Source: Lamellibrachia columna (Eukaryota; Annelida; Polychaeta; Sabellida; Siboglinidae). Taken from it: a DNA stretch of 64,000 bases. The notes beneath the pieces were generated by a model. The model did no database searches. It worked only from the letters and a program-made list of their open reading frames with translations, and was not told the origin of the DNA. The translations under genes were made by a program, and so were the position numbers. Positions 1-14,439 of the stretch are shown here, piece by piece. Positions within the stretch are counted from its first letter, which is position 1, and every line of letters starts with the position of its first letter. The DNA is taken from NCBI GenBank assembly GCA_963662155.1, contig OY759261.1, positions 45,699,911 through 45,763,910 of the forward strand. Reading direction: 5' to 3'.

Positions 1-822
1 GGTTCTTAGCCCCCGATCCTCAGACATTTATAAAAAATACTTACTTCCGCAAATGACGCTCGAAGTGCAATTATAATTTAAATAAGTGAATAAGTTTAGA
101 TTCAATCAATATGTTCCTCAGTAAGCCACTCCTTACTTCCCCGCGTTTAGTTTCAACAGCTCATTCCAGGTCAACGTGACCCTGATCAAACTACCCCATC
201 ACTGTTCACTGAATTTCACAAAGGTTGTTGGCGTGGTTCCAACTGCTATGTGTCGGGGGTTCGTTCATCACGGATGTCTTTTGTGTTGATGAGCTATTTG
301 CGTAGTAATAGTTGTTGTGAAATGCCGAACAGGGAAGATGTTATGTAGGGCAATATATACAGTTTGCACTGCTAAATGTAGCTTACCAGGTATTAAAATA
401 AACTAATTAAATAATGTTGGCAATGTCTAATAATATTGCCACCCAGAGCAATGTTAACTTCATATTGCTAAACGTAGCTTAATAAGATAAACACATACAT
501 TCATGTATCAGGATGAGCAAACACGAACACGTTGATCGGTGCCCTCTTGGTGCTTGGTGGACGAGACTTCAAACTGTAGCATACAGTGTGGATGGATGCA
601 CTAGTTTAGTGACATGGTAATAACCTAAGAGGCTGGCTTGTAAAAGTTTTAAGTTAAAATATAATACTCAGCGGCTCAAAATGTAGTTGTCTCTCACAAC
701 ATGCATTGCTCTGAAGACCATTTAAGAGGACCGATTCGGTCGCACCTTCCATTGTGCACCGCTTGATTTAAGTGACGTGAACCCATGAATCATTGCCGCT
801 CCCTCCTTGGCAACATTTCTTC
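1..822. repeat. 5' flank of gene A, duplicated upstream of gene C
   Basis: No coding region is seen. From about 55 to 740 the sequence matches 26,455-27,220, the flank of gene C, with many small differences, so both belong to a duplicated segment. A weaker resemblance exists around 4,960-5,140 ahead of gene B. The block ends at the TATA box of gene A. Confidence 0.75.
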
Positions 823-829
823 TATAAAG
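823..829 (+). promoter_or_regulatory. TATA box of gene A
   Basis: TATAAAG lies 32-38 bases upstream of a block (from about 861) that is shared with genes B and C and ends in the exon 1 donor. The same box occurs at 28,937 (gene C) and a variant at 5,745 (gene B). Transcription probably starts near 850-858; no transcript data support this. Confidence 0.7.
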
Positions 830-908
830 GCTGCCTGTAGCCCAGTCAGTGGTCAGTGGTAGTCTCGCAGTGAAGCATCCTTGTCGCAGCCTCCAGAAAA
901 CAGCAACA

Positions 909-3533
<2,625 letters not shown>

Positions 3534-4015
3534 AAAACAGTCATTTACGACCAGGTCAACAGTGTGCTTAGATGCCGTAACAATATTGGTACTGCTTTCT
3601 GAATAGTTATTTCATTATCTTACGAATTATATAATAATATTGACATTGATTTGCATAGAACTGAAAGAAAATGACTGTCTAATTGCTTGTAGACAGGCCA
3701 AACACATTGAATCAGTTGCGCCTGCGCAATAGCATATTTTGTTCGTGGCAGATTTGAGTCTCATAATTCACGCTTGATTTTCCACATTAATTTTAGCAGA
3801 TACATATTTGTGATCATTGCTATTCTAGAACAATTTAAATGGTGCTAAATGTTTCAGTCATGCTGCATATACAATGCTGTGTTTTTTACATATCTCCCAA
3901 CAAGAACACGTACTGTGTTCCGTCCAATAAACTGTAAGGACACGTTTTGTACCAATTGATACATAATAAATGGTTCATTCGTTAATAGTGAGACGTCGTG
4001 ATTACCTTGTTATTA
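3534..4015 (+). other. 3' flank of gene A
   Basis: No further coding seen. An AATAAA at 3,926-3,931 has a matching AATAAA at 33,386 in the 3' flank of gene C, inside a block conserved between the copies (3,650-3,960 against 33,170-33,400), so it is a candidate distal polyadenylation signal. Confidence 0.5.
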
Positions 4016-4293
4016 GGGGAGAGGGGCATGAGGTGAGATGGCGTATCGGTTTATCTTGCTGCCGTTTCGAAACGTTGGCAATGTCTTTTACCCCACATTG
4101 TCAAAGTTAATTCAGCCACTACATAGGAGGATATGTGAACGAATAGTCTTCGCGCAGTAATTGCAGCCTGGCTGAATTCTTCCCATTCTAGTTGTGATGG
4201 CGTTGGAATAAACAGGTCTGCCAGGACGTGAAGTGTAAATTACTTTGAGCTGTCCAAATGACAGGATACCGCGCTATATAAGAAAGTACATTT
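4016..4293 (+). mobile_element. tRNA-derived SINE, diverged
   Basis: Shares a body (GTTTCGAAACGTTGGCAAT, a GTCTTCGCGCAGTAATTGCAG block, and a tail GGATACCGCGCTATATAAGAA) with the copies at 30,384-30,701 and 33,464-33,600. The tRNA-like head is poorly preserved. Confidence 0.65.
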
Positions 4294-5524
4294 TGTATTA
4301 CGCAATATTCGGAAATCACAGTTGCATAGCATAGCCCGCATTAGTTAATTTCCGATGACTATCGAAGGCCTTGTTGCCATAGAGCAAAGTATATTATTTT
4401 CCGTGTACCTATTGTCCATACAAACTAATAGCTGGCTCTCAACAAGGACATGTACATCAACATATATGAGGTAGATAATTCCCAATATATGAAGCAGTAT
4501 ACACAGTCCACAGTTTCTTTGGCGATTGCCGTTTAACATAAAACAATATATATACCACAAAAATGTGTATGTTGTTGCTACATAACGTCAGCAGACATTT
4601 CATCAAAGAAATGTCACCGTTGAATTACGTGCTCCTGCTTGTCAAGAAGCCATTTATTCAGGAAATGTTGATAAAGTGACCAAGTCCTCGTCAGGGTTAC
4701 CCGCGAATCAAGCCTTTTCAGAAATTTCATATGCAAATAGATTAAATACAACAAAAACGCAACCAACAATACATAATTTTAGTGCCGATCATTCTTTGTA
4801 ATCATATAGTTTAAAATAGTTTGCCATTGTCGATTTTACAGGGCTGTAGGAAAGATGTAGCTGCAATAATAACAACAACAAAAAATGAATGGCTAATACA
4901 TTTTTATACGCAAAGTTAATTTAATATTTTACATTTATTACACTTGAACATTCTGGAGATTGCACTATAATATAGTTCGTGCCGCAACTCGCTGATATTG
5001 AATAACTCATTATAGGTCACGATGACCCATGTTATTCCGCCCAAACATGTTTCATAAAGACTCAGCCCACAAATGACGTGGGCGTGGCCAACTGTCGATG
5101 TGTTCCCGTGGTCCATTGATCAATGCCGTATTTCGTACGTGCAAGTTATATTTGGAGTTATAGTCATTGTGAATAGCCGAAAAGCGAATAATTAACATAG
5201 CTCAACGTATGCATTTTGTATTGTTAAATGGAACTTACTAAAAGAGTGCCACAGCGTAACTGATTGGTTCACATATTAATAAATTAGTTGTAGCTACAAA
5301 TAAAATAATATACAGCGGCTCTGACAAATGGTATTTTTCGTACAATTGCAACTTTCTTTGAAGTGCATTAAAATGGACCAATAATAATAATAAAATTACT
5401 TCTTTGGCGCCAATATCCTCGGAAAATCGGAGCTCAGTGGCGCAACAAAACCAAAGGACTAGGCATTCTTGTAACCATGTACAATGCAAAAACTCAACAA
5501 CCGATGGATGGAGGTGCCAAGAAG
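4294..5524. other. Gene-free stretch upstream of gene B
   Basis: AT-rich. Short open frames carry no recognisable motif. Around 4,960-5,140 there is a weak match to the duplicated flank of genes A and C, which suggests the edge of the gene B duplication unit. Confidence 0.5.
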
Positions 5525-5737
5525 CTAAGGAGGATAGGCAATTTTGAAAAGATAGGTTTTCAGATTACGGCGAAATGAAGCTATATTTTTTGCTGATTTT
5601 ACGCTGTCGGAGAGTGAATTCCACAGAGTTGGTTCGACAACCGAGAAAGCTCGAGTTCCAGCGTTTGTCTTAACTCTGGAAACATAAATTGTTAGTCGCT
5701 TGATTGACATGTAGCACACCGATGAATTCCGTGGCAA
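5525..5737 (-). pseudogene. LINE ORF2 C-terminal tail fragment
   Basis: A 70-codon frame reads ...RAFSVVEPTLWNSLSDSV...FRRNLKTYLF. The pattern 'R-AFS-x-x-P-x-LWN-x-LP ... F-L-KTYLF' is typical of the end of APE-type non-LTR reverse transcriptase ORFs. No catalytic domain is present. It ends a few bases before the TATA box of gene B, so a LINE insertion now forms that gene's immediate upstream flank. Confidence 0.65.
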
Positions 5738-5744
5738 GACTACT

Positions 5745-5751
5745 TATATAT
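5745..5751 (+). promoter_or_regulatory. TATA box of gene B
   Basis: TATATAT 42 bases before the conserved AGTCTCTCAGTG block of exon 1, close to the 38-base spacing in gene A. Weaker than the TATAAAG boxes of A and C. Confidence 0.5.
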
Positions 5752-6099
5752 TTAGGCTTCCAGTATTCCTATGAATTGTTAATGATAGTCTCTCAGTGAA
5801 GCAAAGGTATCGTCCATTCTTGTCGCATCCACCAGACAAAATCAGAAGCGGCAATGTAAATAGAGTGACTGCTGTATAACGGGATAAAGCGTGTTTATTT
5901 ATATTAATATATATTTACTAATTTATATTAATACTATTTGTGTTATAATTATCATTATCATCATCACCTTTATTATTATTTTGAGCACTGGCAAGCCTTG
6001 TTGGTGATCACGGTTTCCTACGAATTATATGAGTGGGAGAGTGGGAGAGTATACATACGTAAATATGTTTACACACACGTACGCACGCACTGGCGCGCG

Positions 6100-6262
<163 letters not shown>

Positions 6263-6598
6263 GTATGTCAGTGTGCCGTCATTATTTTGTATCATCAAAC
6301 TCCTCACTAGGCGGTGCAAGCTGACGTACGTACTGCTGATCAGCTTTGTCGTCTCCACTCTCTTCGTTGACGAAAGCGACGCTTGGTGGTGGGGAAGACG
6401 TCGCCGTAGAAGCGCTCGACGCTCCGGTGGTGGTTCCGTCGGTGGATCAACAGGTGATCACCTCAAGAAACATTGCAGTGATATAAACCTTTCCATTCTC
6501 ACAATAGAATCATGCGCCCAATTATTGCCCATGTAAACACGCTGGCCGTCGTCTGAAATACCGGTTTTCTAAGGCATACATACTAAATGCTACATTTA

Positions 6599-6930
6599 AA
6601 TTCATTAAATTGTAGACGTACTATTCGTAGTTACTATAAGTATTCCTTCTATCCCAGATTCATAAGAGCTAGGGATTTACTTCAGTTTGTTGTGAGCACA
6701 CACACAGTGCATTTTGCTCCACAGCTACTGTTAAAATTATTCAATTTTGGATGTACTATTAATAGTTTTCTATAATTATTCCTTCTATCCAAGAGTCATA
6801 AGAGCTAGGAATTTACTCCCAACTGAAACATTAAGATTCCCTTCCAATCATCGTGGCTGTGAGCAAACACAGTCCACCTTTCTCCACCAGCCAACCTCAT
6901 TCGACTGTAGTTGCACAATTTTGTTCTAAT
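6599..6930 (+). repeat. Two short LINE-tail-like copies in gene B intron 2
   Basis: Two similar blocks (about 6,640-6,690 and 6,775-6,830) translate as YYKYSFYPRFIRARDLL and YNYSFYPRVIRARNLLP, resembling the 'SFYPRAIR-x-WN-x-LP' motif at the 3' end of LINE ORF2. They are too short to assign a family. Confidence 0.4.
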
Positions 6931-7879
6931 AAGATTGTTCACGTTTATGCGAGAATGGGCTGCGTGGAGAATAGAAACTCGAGGTAAAACTCAGATGCAC
7001 CATTATCAAACACAAGACGTGATCAAATCGAACCCTGATCAAATCATTAACATATTGAAATGTGCAATAGTTTTCGCGTCATTGTACAGCGATGTTGTAG
7101 TTTTACCGCAAGCATGGCAAGAAATAGGACACTTGCATGTCCATATGCTGTGTTGTGTCTTAATAAATACAACGTAGTTATAATTACATTAGTGTCTGAA
7201 AGGTAGCCATATGTATTTATTAAATGGATATAATATAGGCGATCTACTTGCAGGCGATCTGAGATAAACTTGGTGGTTTTATATGTCATGCATTCATTTA
7301 TTCGTGGCTTGTGTTGCAGGTTGTGGCGATTACGATCAAACATACCAAATGTGCTGCGCTGAAAATGTGCAATACAGGGTACATAATAACGACTGCTGCG
7401 GTATGTGGCCCTATAACAATAACTTAGACATCTGCTGCGACGGGAGAATTCACTTCAGACACAACACCAACGCAACCGTGCTGCGGTACTACGCCGTACA
7501 ATGATGGTATCAGCATCTGCTGCAATAGAAGGCTTCATTTAAGGGGCAGTAACAACGCCTGTTGCGGCACCATTGCGTTCAATAGCCTTGTCGATGTCTG
7601 CTGTAATTATGGCACTCGCGTGGTTCACGGACATAGTTGCAACTAACTACTGCCAATAATTATTATGATAATGGTTCTGTACGGCAAGATTGAGCCCAGA
7701 GACCAAAGCGATAACTATTCTGCGTACCGAATATTGCTTGCATGCGTTTACGAATATATCGTAGTAACATATGTATGATTGTGCTCCAACCACTCCTGTA
7801 GAATAGCAGCCTTTTTTTCGAGTAGTTGTTTCTTATCAATATCTAGTAATGAAATATATTACAATTATAGCTTGCTTTT

Positions 7880-8165
7880 GGTGTTCTCTCCCCCTGCTAG
7901 CTACCCCTACGGTGACAAGAGGGGGGACATTTATTTATGCAAATGATGCCACGGCTGAAAACAGAATGCCAGGAATGTTATGTAGACATTATCCCCACAA
8001 GCAACTTAAGCCCTCTAGGCCATAATTTGATCTAACAATGATGATCTCGATGAGAAGTGTCTTTACAGAAACACATTGTAACTTGTTGGGGGTTGTTTGC
8101 AGTTGGAAGGCCCCGCCTAAAATTGCTGCCATTGGTCATTCCATACTCAGGGAATCTTGCTGGAA
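7880..8165 (+). repeat. Copy of the repeat found upstream of gene C
   Basis: Closely matches parts of 27,930-28,500, including GTGACAAGAGGGGGGACA, AACAATGATGATCTCGATG and CATTCCATACTCAGGGAA. It sits in the 3' flank of gene B, so the family was active in both duplicated segments. Confidence 0.75.
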
Positions 8166-8239
8166 CTTTTGACAACTTTCATGGAACAAACGAACATAGA
8201 CAAACATATTAATCAGAAAACAATTATTATTATTATTAA

Positions 8240-8735
8240 CATCCACACGGCAGTTTTTGGGCCGTCTCCTCTTTTCTGTCTACTGTACAGGTCTTTCAGA
8301 TGTCTTCTCGAAGCACGGAATTTGCTACCACGTCTACGCAGGTGATAAACAGCTGTATGTTGACTTTCTGTGCGCGCGTCCTCCTCCGACCGGACACGTT
8401 AAGTCATTGACGTGAATGTATGGCTGGCGTCGCGCTATCTGCTTTCAAACAAGACGAAGACAGAGCCAGTACTGTTCTCAGCACCGAACAATCGTGTTCC
8501 TCAGCCACCTCCTCTTTCTATCAACACCTCCTCTTTAAAGTCAGCAGTTCAATCAACATACGTGACCTGGGCGTACAACTCAACCCCACGATGTCGATGG
8601 CTACATACGTTAGCCGTACCTGCCGGACTGTCTACGCCCATCTACGTGGCATAGCGCGAATACGATCATCTCTTCCGCACAGAGTGTGCAAGAGCTTGTA
8701 CCCGCGCTTGTCACGTCGCGATCTCTCTCTCTCCG
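8240..8735 (+). pseudogene. LINE reverse transcriptase fragment
   Basis: In shifting frames the strand reads SKHGICYHVYAGDKQLYVDF (RT catalytic box YADD changed to YAGD) and then VSRTCRTVYAHLRGIARIRS, the usual C-terminal part of CR1/Rex-like LINE RTs. Start and end are truncated and there are several frameshifts, so it is dead. Confidence 0.7.
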
Positions 8736-9160
8736 TCTCCCCTTTCATCTGTCCCCCCCCCTCTCTCTCTCTCTTTCGATGCGTCGAACTATGTTGACTA
8801 CGACTTTCTATCATACAAAAACTAATAATTACTGAATTCATCTGTGCAATACGCAGTACGTATTTAATTTGTTTTTTAAGTTGGTAGCACACATGCATTG
8901 CATCAAAGAAGACGAATGGGCGATGCCAGGTACAGACGTTAATGATTTGTAATCAAAACCCTCTTCATATAGGTGTTTGAGTCATCATGTGCCATATACT
9001 TATATAATTATTGTTGACGTTTACACCTGTTGTATAGAAACACATAATGGTGTTGTGGCAAATAATATGTTATCACTGTGTTGATGTCCTATTTTATTTC
9101 TCTTTTTACTATCCGTTTCTCGATGTATACGTTTATAAGGGCGCACATACAAACATATAC
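8736..9160. other. Gene-free stretch
   Basis: Contains a short CT-rich patch (8,720-8,775); nothing else recognised. Confidence 0.4.
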
Positions 9161-9471
<311 letters not shown>

Positions 9472-9478
9472 TTAGCAT

Positions 9479-10474
9479 TATTTTTCTAATTGCCTCTTTT
9501 GACAAGTGTTTCTTTCTACACCGTTTTCCTTGTTTTTGGAAGGGAACAAATTTATCGATGATACTCTCAATTTCATATTTTTGAATATTCCAACATTAAA
9601 TTGCAGTCTTATCCATCAGCATGTTATTCCAATCTAGCTGTGCTAAGTATTTTCTCATATCTTTGTAGTTACCTTTGTGGAAGTTTCTCTTGTACGTTTT
9701 CTTATTTTTACTTTCTGATTTTACATTGATGTCAAAATGTATTTGATTATGGTCACTATTACCCAATGGTTCAAATATTTTTACATTGTCCACTAATTCT
9801 TGTTGTGATGACAAAACTATATCTAATACATTTTCTCCCCTGGTTGGTTCTAGTACGTGCTGAGTAAGAAAGCTATCCTGGATTAAACATAGAAATTGTT
9901 GATCCTCAATCCCTGTGCTCTCTAGAGAATTCCATTGTATGTGTCCATGGTTAAAATCTCCCATTATGATACATTCCCCTTTACTAACTTCTTTTATAGC
10001 GTTTTTTTATTTTTGTGTTGTCCTCTTCGTTTATGTTTGGACTTCGGTAAACTAATCCAATAGTTAATTTTGAATTTCCTGAAACAATTTTGCACCAAAC
10101 AGCTTCATCGCAATCTGCTTCCCTTTCTAGTTTTATTTCATAAGCCTGAATAGATTCTTTAACATATAAAATAACTCCCCCGCCCCTTCTTCCTATTCGA
10201 TCTTTCCTAAACATTACGTATCCTGTCAGTCCTAATTCAGCATCTGTTATATCTATGTTAGTCCATGATTCAGTTATATCAATTATGTGAGGGTCAATAT
10301 CTTCTACCATAATGTTTAATTCGTTTTTCTTATTTACTATGCTCCTTGCATTTAAACATACGCATCTATAACCTTTTTCAGAGATGATTTTCGGATGATT
10401 TGATATTGGTTTATCTGTGCTAGTGGCCTCTTGTTCTGCTTGAGACACCTCTAGGTAACCCCCCTGCACTTCTA
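9479..10474 (-). pseudogene. CR1-like LINE ORF2: APE endonuclease part
   Basis: Reading leftward, the frame begins near 10,469 and shows endonuclease motifs: CLNARSIVNKKNEL, ITESW, RIGRRGGGVILYVK, GLVYRSPN, MGDFNHGHIQW and SDHNQIHF. Two lesions are visible: an indel at the T7 homopolymer near 10,005, just before the GDFN motif, and a stop at 9,596 that interrupts an otherwise continuing frame ([17 protein letters not shown] ... [12 protein letters not shown]). The sequence then runs into the TA array, so the whole RT domain is missing. It lies directly downstream of ORF1 with frames touching at 10,472, the normal LINE layout. The homopolymer shift could be an assembly error. Confidence 0.8.
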
Positions 10475-11638
10475 GTTTAAAGAATGTTTACTTCCAAAAA
10501 TATTTGTCATTGTACCCAAGTCGCTATCTACTGCTGCTGAAAGTTTGTCCGCCAATACTGCCGCCCCCTTTCCATTTAAATGAAGCCCATCCTTCATGTA
10601 CATATCAGCCCTCCCAACAAAACTTCCCCATAAATCCACAAATCCAACTTCCTCTTCCCTACACAGCCTCTGGACTAACATGTTAATTGCCATCCCCCGA
10701 CAATTTCGATATTTATGACCCCTCCTGCCCATTACAGGTAAAATCCCTGACAGTATTACCTGCTCAACCCGCGTCTGTTTTAGTGTTCTGACCAACTGCC
10801 TATATTTCCTAACTATGGCAGTTGTACCCTCCCTCTCTACGTTATTTGTCCCTACATGTACTAAAACAGATCCACCCTTACCCGAGCCTACGATGTTTTT
10901 TACCCTCTCAGTTATCGCCTCTATTTTGGCTCCAGGCAAGCAGACCACCACATCATCTCCCTTGTTTAAGACTCTGTCGGTCTTCCTAACTATCGAATCC
11001 CCCACAAACACCCTCGCTCTCTTCCTCACCCCCTCTATCACTGCTGCAGAATAACTCTTCCTTTCGATCCCCTCCATCACATTCTGTCCTGACCCCTTCC
11101 CTTCCGTCTCCCCCACTCCCTTCTCCTTCCCTCCTGTCTCCCCTACTCCCCTCTCCTTCACTCCGGTTGTTTTCCCTCCCGTCTCCCCCACTCCCTTCTC
11201 CTTCCCTCCTGTCTCCGCTACTCCCCTCTCCTTCACTCCGGTTGTCTTCCCTCCCGTCTCCCCCACTCCCTTCTCCTTCCCTCCTGTCTCCGCTACTCCC
11301 CTCTCCTTCACCCCGGTTGTCTTCCCTCCCGTCTCCCCCACTCCCTTCTCCTTCCCTCCTGTCTCCCCTACTCCCCTCTCCTTCACCCCGGTTGTCTTCC
11401 CTCCCGTTCCTTTCCTTCCCGTCTCCTTACGTCCTGTCTCCCTATGACCTGTCACCTTCCCTCCTCTCAGCTTCCTGCCAGGCTGAGGTGAGCTCTCCCT
11501 AGCATCTCTTGTGTCTTTCCCCACTTTATCGTCTACTGTTCCCTCACCGGAACTACCGGCACAACTCCCCTGTTCCCTTCCCACAATTGCCACAACGAGC
11601 AGCCTCAGCTCTTCCAACTCCACCTCTAGTTCCTTCAT
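10472..11638 (-). CDS. CR1-like LINE ORF1 with SGNH (esterase) domain
   Basis: A 388-codon frame, open further upstream (CRGCARMKELEVELEELR, a Cys pair before a short coiled coil). Residues about 70-180 are a repeat of about 24 residues (GGKTTGVKERGVGETGGKEK), and the rest is an SGNH hydrolase: block I VFVGDSIVRK, block III VHVGTNNVE, block V MKDGLHLNGKG. CR1-clade ORF1 proteins are known to carry such an esterase-like domain beside RNA-binding elements; they coat LINE RNA. The frame is intact, while ORF2 is truncated, so the copy cannot move by itself. No host gene role is suggested. Confidence 0.8.
   Translation of the reverse strand: MKELEVELEELRLLVVAIVGREQGSCAGSSGEGTVDDKVGKDTRDARESSPQPGRKLRGGKVTGHRETGRKETGRKGTGGKTTGVKERGVGETGGKEKGVGETGGKTTGVKERGVAETGGKEKGVGETGGKTTGVKERGVAETGGKEKGVGETGGKTTGVKERGVGETGGKEKGVGETEGKGSGQNVMEGIERKSYSAAVIEGVRKRARVFVGDSIVRKTDRVLNKGDDVVVCLPGAKIEAITERVKNIVGSGKGGSVLVHVGTNNVEREGTTAIVRKYRQLVRTLKQTRVEQVILSGILPVMGRRGHKYRNCRGMAINMLVQRLCREEEVGFVDLWGSFVGRADMYMKDGLHLNGKGAAVLADKLSAAVDSDLGTMTNIFGSKHSLN
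11104..11416 (-). repeat. 72-bp minisatellite inside LINE ORF1
   Basis: About four units of 72 bp (a multiple of three), coding 24-residue Gly/Lys/Glu/Thr-rich repeats, so copy number can vary without breaking the frame. Confidence 0.8.
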
Positions 11639-11715
11639 CCTTGCGCATCCCCTACACTCAAAACTAAAACTATCTGCCTGGACCTCAGCCCAGATAAGAT
11701 AATCACATTTAAGAA

Positions 11716-12064
11716 AACAAATATAAATACAACGCCATGAACCCGTCCATGAAACCTCATAAACTGTGTTTCACGACGCGGGATTTACATCTGAATATAA
11801 CTAGCGTGTGGACATGACATAGAGAACAACGAAGAAGTGATGGAAATACTGGCCTTGGCTGTTTAATGACTGTCATCAAAATATAAAGACAAATCGTAGT
11901 GACTAGTGCCACAATTGCATGTTAACATCTAGATATTCTACTACTGGTTGAATTAAGTCCAACCATACTAGTTCATAATATAAACCTAAAATGCAACCAA
12001 ATGTTGGTGCCACCTGCCCGAAACCATCTGCAAAGCAGATGGTTGTAGCCACAGCCCAACAACA
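11716..12064. other. Gene-free stretch
   Basis: Nothing recognised beyond a short palindrome CATCTGCAAAGCAGATG near 12,026. Confidence 0.4.
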
Positions 12065-12439
12065 TTAAACCAGCCGAATATATGATAAGAAGGCATCGGA
12101 TTTCCATCTACAAGTATATATAATTTGTGCATCAGACATCCCATTTAGAGCTGCGTGTGATGCTGCACCTATTCTGAAGCTATGCGTTTTGTACAGAGGT
12201 GCGTTGATGCCAAGGAAATACAAAGACTTGTTCATAGTGGTTGCGAACACTTCAGGTGACAGTGGGCGAAGACAGGGAAGGATGAAAAGTGGCCCAGATG
12301 AGTTACTTCGGTACGTCAGGTAACTTCTTAGTCTTTCAATAAGATAGTGGTTACCAGAACGTGCATGTACCACTATGATAACCAGTGGAATGTTTATAAC
12401 ATTGAAACGTCCTATACATCGCCTTAACACTTGGTTCAA
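12065..12439 (-). pseudogene. Tyrosine recombinase C-terminal fragment
   Basis: The 124-codon frame ends with HSFRIGAASHAALNGMSD and RWKSDAFLSYIRL, the HxxR box and nucleophile-Tyr region of DIRS/Crypton-type tyrosine recombinases. The first catalytic Arg region is not preserved. Stand-alone remnant; no RT lies nearby on this strand. Confidence 0.75.
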
Positions 12440-12665
12440 AACGTACGATATTTAACTGTAATATATTTGGAACCCTTTCGTGAGACATATTCATTTCCCC
12501 TACTCTGAGAACAAATGCCAGATTGTAACTAAGGAGAAGTACAAATGTGATGAAATGATGTACACGGTTTATGTAATAAATGAAAACAATTTGACATCCT
12601 GGAAAATGGGACTGCCCCTATATTTCGAATTCCTAGCAGCGATTTCTTAACCAAAAAGTGTTCAT

Positions 12666-12730
12666 TATCGAATCCAAATCATCAGCAATATCGATGAAGG
12701 TAAGATATTGCTGATGATTTGGATTCGATA
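12666..12730. repeat. Perfect 27-bp inverted repeat, 11-nt loop
   Basis: 12,666-12,692 is the exact reverse complement of 12,704-12,730. It lies between the recombinase fragment and the next LINE. Confidence 0.9.
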
Positions 12731-12839
12731 TTGTTCTGTATGCACATTTTTGTTTGCGAAGACATGTAGCAAAATATACCACGAATTTAGAAGGCACAGG
12801 TAAGTGAAGCGGCAAGTGATACTTGTTACCTGGACTCCA

Positions 12840-14050
12840 TTTCTGAATGTATTCACAACAAAACACATGTTGATTATGTTTACTTGGACTTCAGTAATGC
12901 CTTTGATTCGATGCGCCACCCACTGTTAATTCAAAAACTTAAATCATATGGGTATTCTGGGCAACGCATAGGCATGCAATGGTTGCTGTCCAACTCCCTC
13001 AACCGAACACAATATGTGGTACTAGAAGCAAAGCATCTGACTGGAAGCCGGTGTTCTCCGGTGCTCCACAAGGTTCACAAATTGGCCCACTTCTGTTTAT
13101 CTTGTATATTAATTATCTCACTAATCATGTTGATTCATGTAAAATATCACTGTTTGTTGATGATTCCAAACTGTTTAGAGACATTTCTTCGGTAAAACAT
13201 TGTCAGTTTGTGCAGAAGGATATGTGCCTCTGGGGTAAGACCTGGCATCTCAAACTTAATGTAGACAAATGCTGCGTAATGACTTTCACTAACATAAAGA
13301 AATCCATATCTTTTTACTGCACCATATTAAGCCAGTCTCCACCCCGGGTCACCGCTGTCAAATATATCGGAGTCACATTGACTAATAATTTGAATTTTAA
13401 AGGTCATATTACTTGTAATGTCTTTATAACGTTTAACATGCGTGATTTTATTAAGGGCGTTTGCACAACATTTATCGATGTACAAACTATGCGATCCTTG
13501 TATATATCTCTAGTCAGAAGTCAGTTGGAGTATTGCTCTGTTATTTGGAATCCATGGCAACGTACTTTTATCGACAAAATCGACTATCGTCCTTTCAATA
13601 TCGTTGGCAAGTCGCAGATCTGATCTTTCTGGTAAGTGTGTGCACTCTCATCTAGATTCGTCCTATCTGGTAGTAGGAAATGTCCAGTATAATGGTCTTT
13701 CTAAATCTCTACGAAACTGCTCTCCTTTTTGAATTTTCAATAGCAGAATCAACATTAGGAAATGCTCAGTTTTAAATAGATGTATGACTACTTTCGACAC
13801 GTTGCAGTTAATTGAACCCATTTGTGTATATTTACGGGAGCCAATTCCTTCAGATCTGTAATTAAAAACATTTCTACGTATAATGCTAATATCTTAGCTT
13901 GGTATGTTAGTAATGTCAGTATTGTGTGGTTTTATATCCTTACTTTAACTAATGTTCTTGCTGTTTTTATTATTTATACGTATTGTTCTTATATTTTGTT
14001 TTCAGTCCTGTTACTGGGACTTCGGACCTTTTGGAATTGAATAAAACATA
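12840..14050 (+). pseudogene. LINE reverse transcriptase, degenerate
   Basis: Motifs in order: VYLDFSNAFDSMRHPLLIQK (RT box A), GAPQGSQIGPLLFILYINYL, SLFVDDSKLFRD (box YxDD-type FVDD), LKLNVDKCCVMTF, KYIGVTLTNNLNFKGHI, and RSQLEYCSVIWNPW. Frameshifts occur near 12,980-13,030 and after 13,620. The order and motif forms fit a CR1/Jockey-type LINE. The endonuclease is absent, so the copy is 5' truncated. Confidence 0.8.
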
Positions 14051-14229
14051 ATACAATACAAAACTACTATAATTAATATAAACCGCCCAGATGGCGCTAC
14101 GTATTCTCAAACCGTTTACGTGTCGGGAAGTGTTCGCTAGGCGCTGGCGTTGTTTCTGCGATTGTTGCGTTTAACGTAGCGAACATAACATTTGATTTAC
14201 CATAAGAACTAAGAACACTTGATACACGG

Positions 14230-14320
14230 GTTATTAAAAAAATATATAAAGGCGTTACGTTTCATTCGTGGGGTCGTAGATTAATCCGTGAAAGTTTGGC
14301 GCCCGAGGTGCAAGCCGTCT
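14230..14320 (+). other. Possible LTR edge: TATA-like box and PBS-like motif
   Basis: AATATATAAAGGCG at about 14,248 is followed 50 bases later by TGGCGCCCGA (14,297-14,306), which matches the first ten bases of the primer-binding site complementary to tRNA-Lys3 used by some retroelements. No paired LTR or pol gene is seen, so this is only a suggestion. Confidence 0.25.
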
Positions 14321-14439
14321 AGGAGGAAATCGTGAACATAACAACATACAAACATACATACAAACAAACATACGTTAGCTCAATTATAATTTGACTGTTC
14401 ACGTCAGGACTTCACACCTACTTCGTTCAGCGGTCGGTC

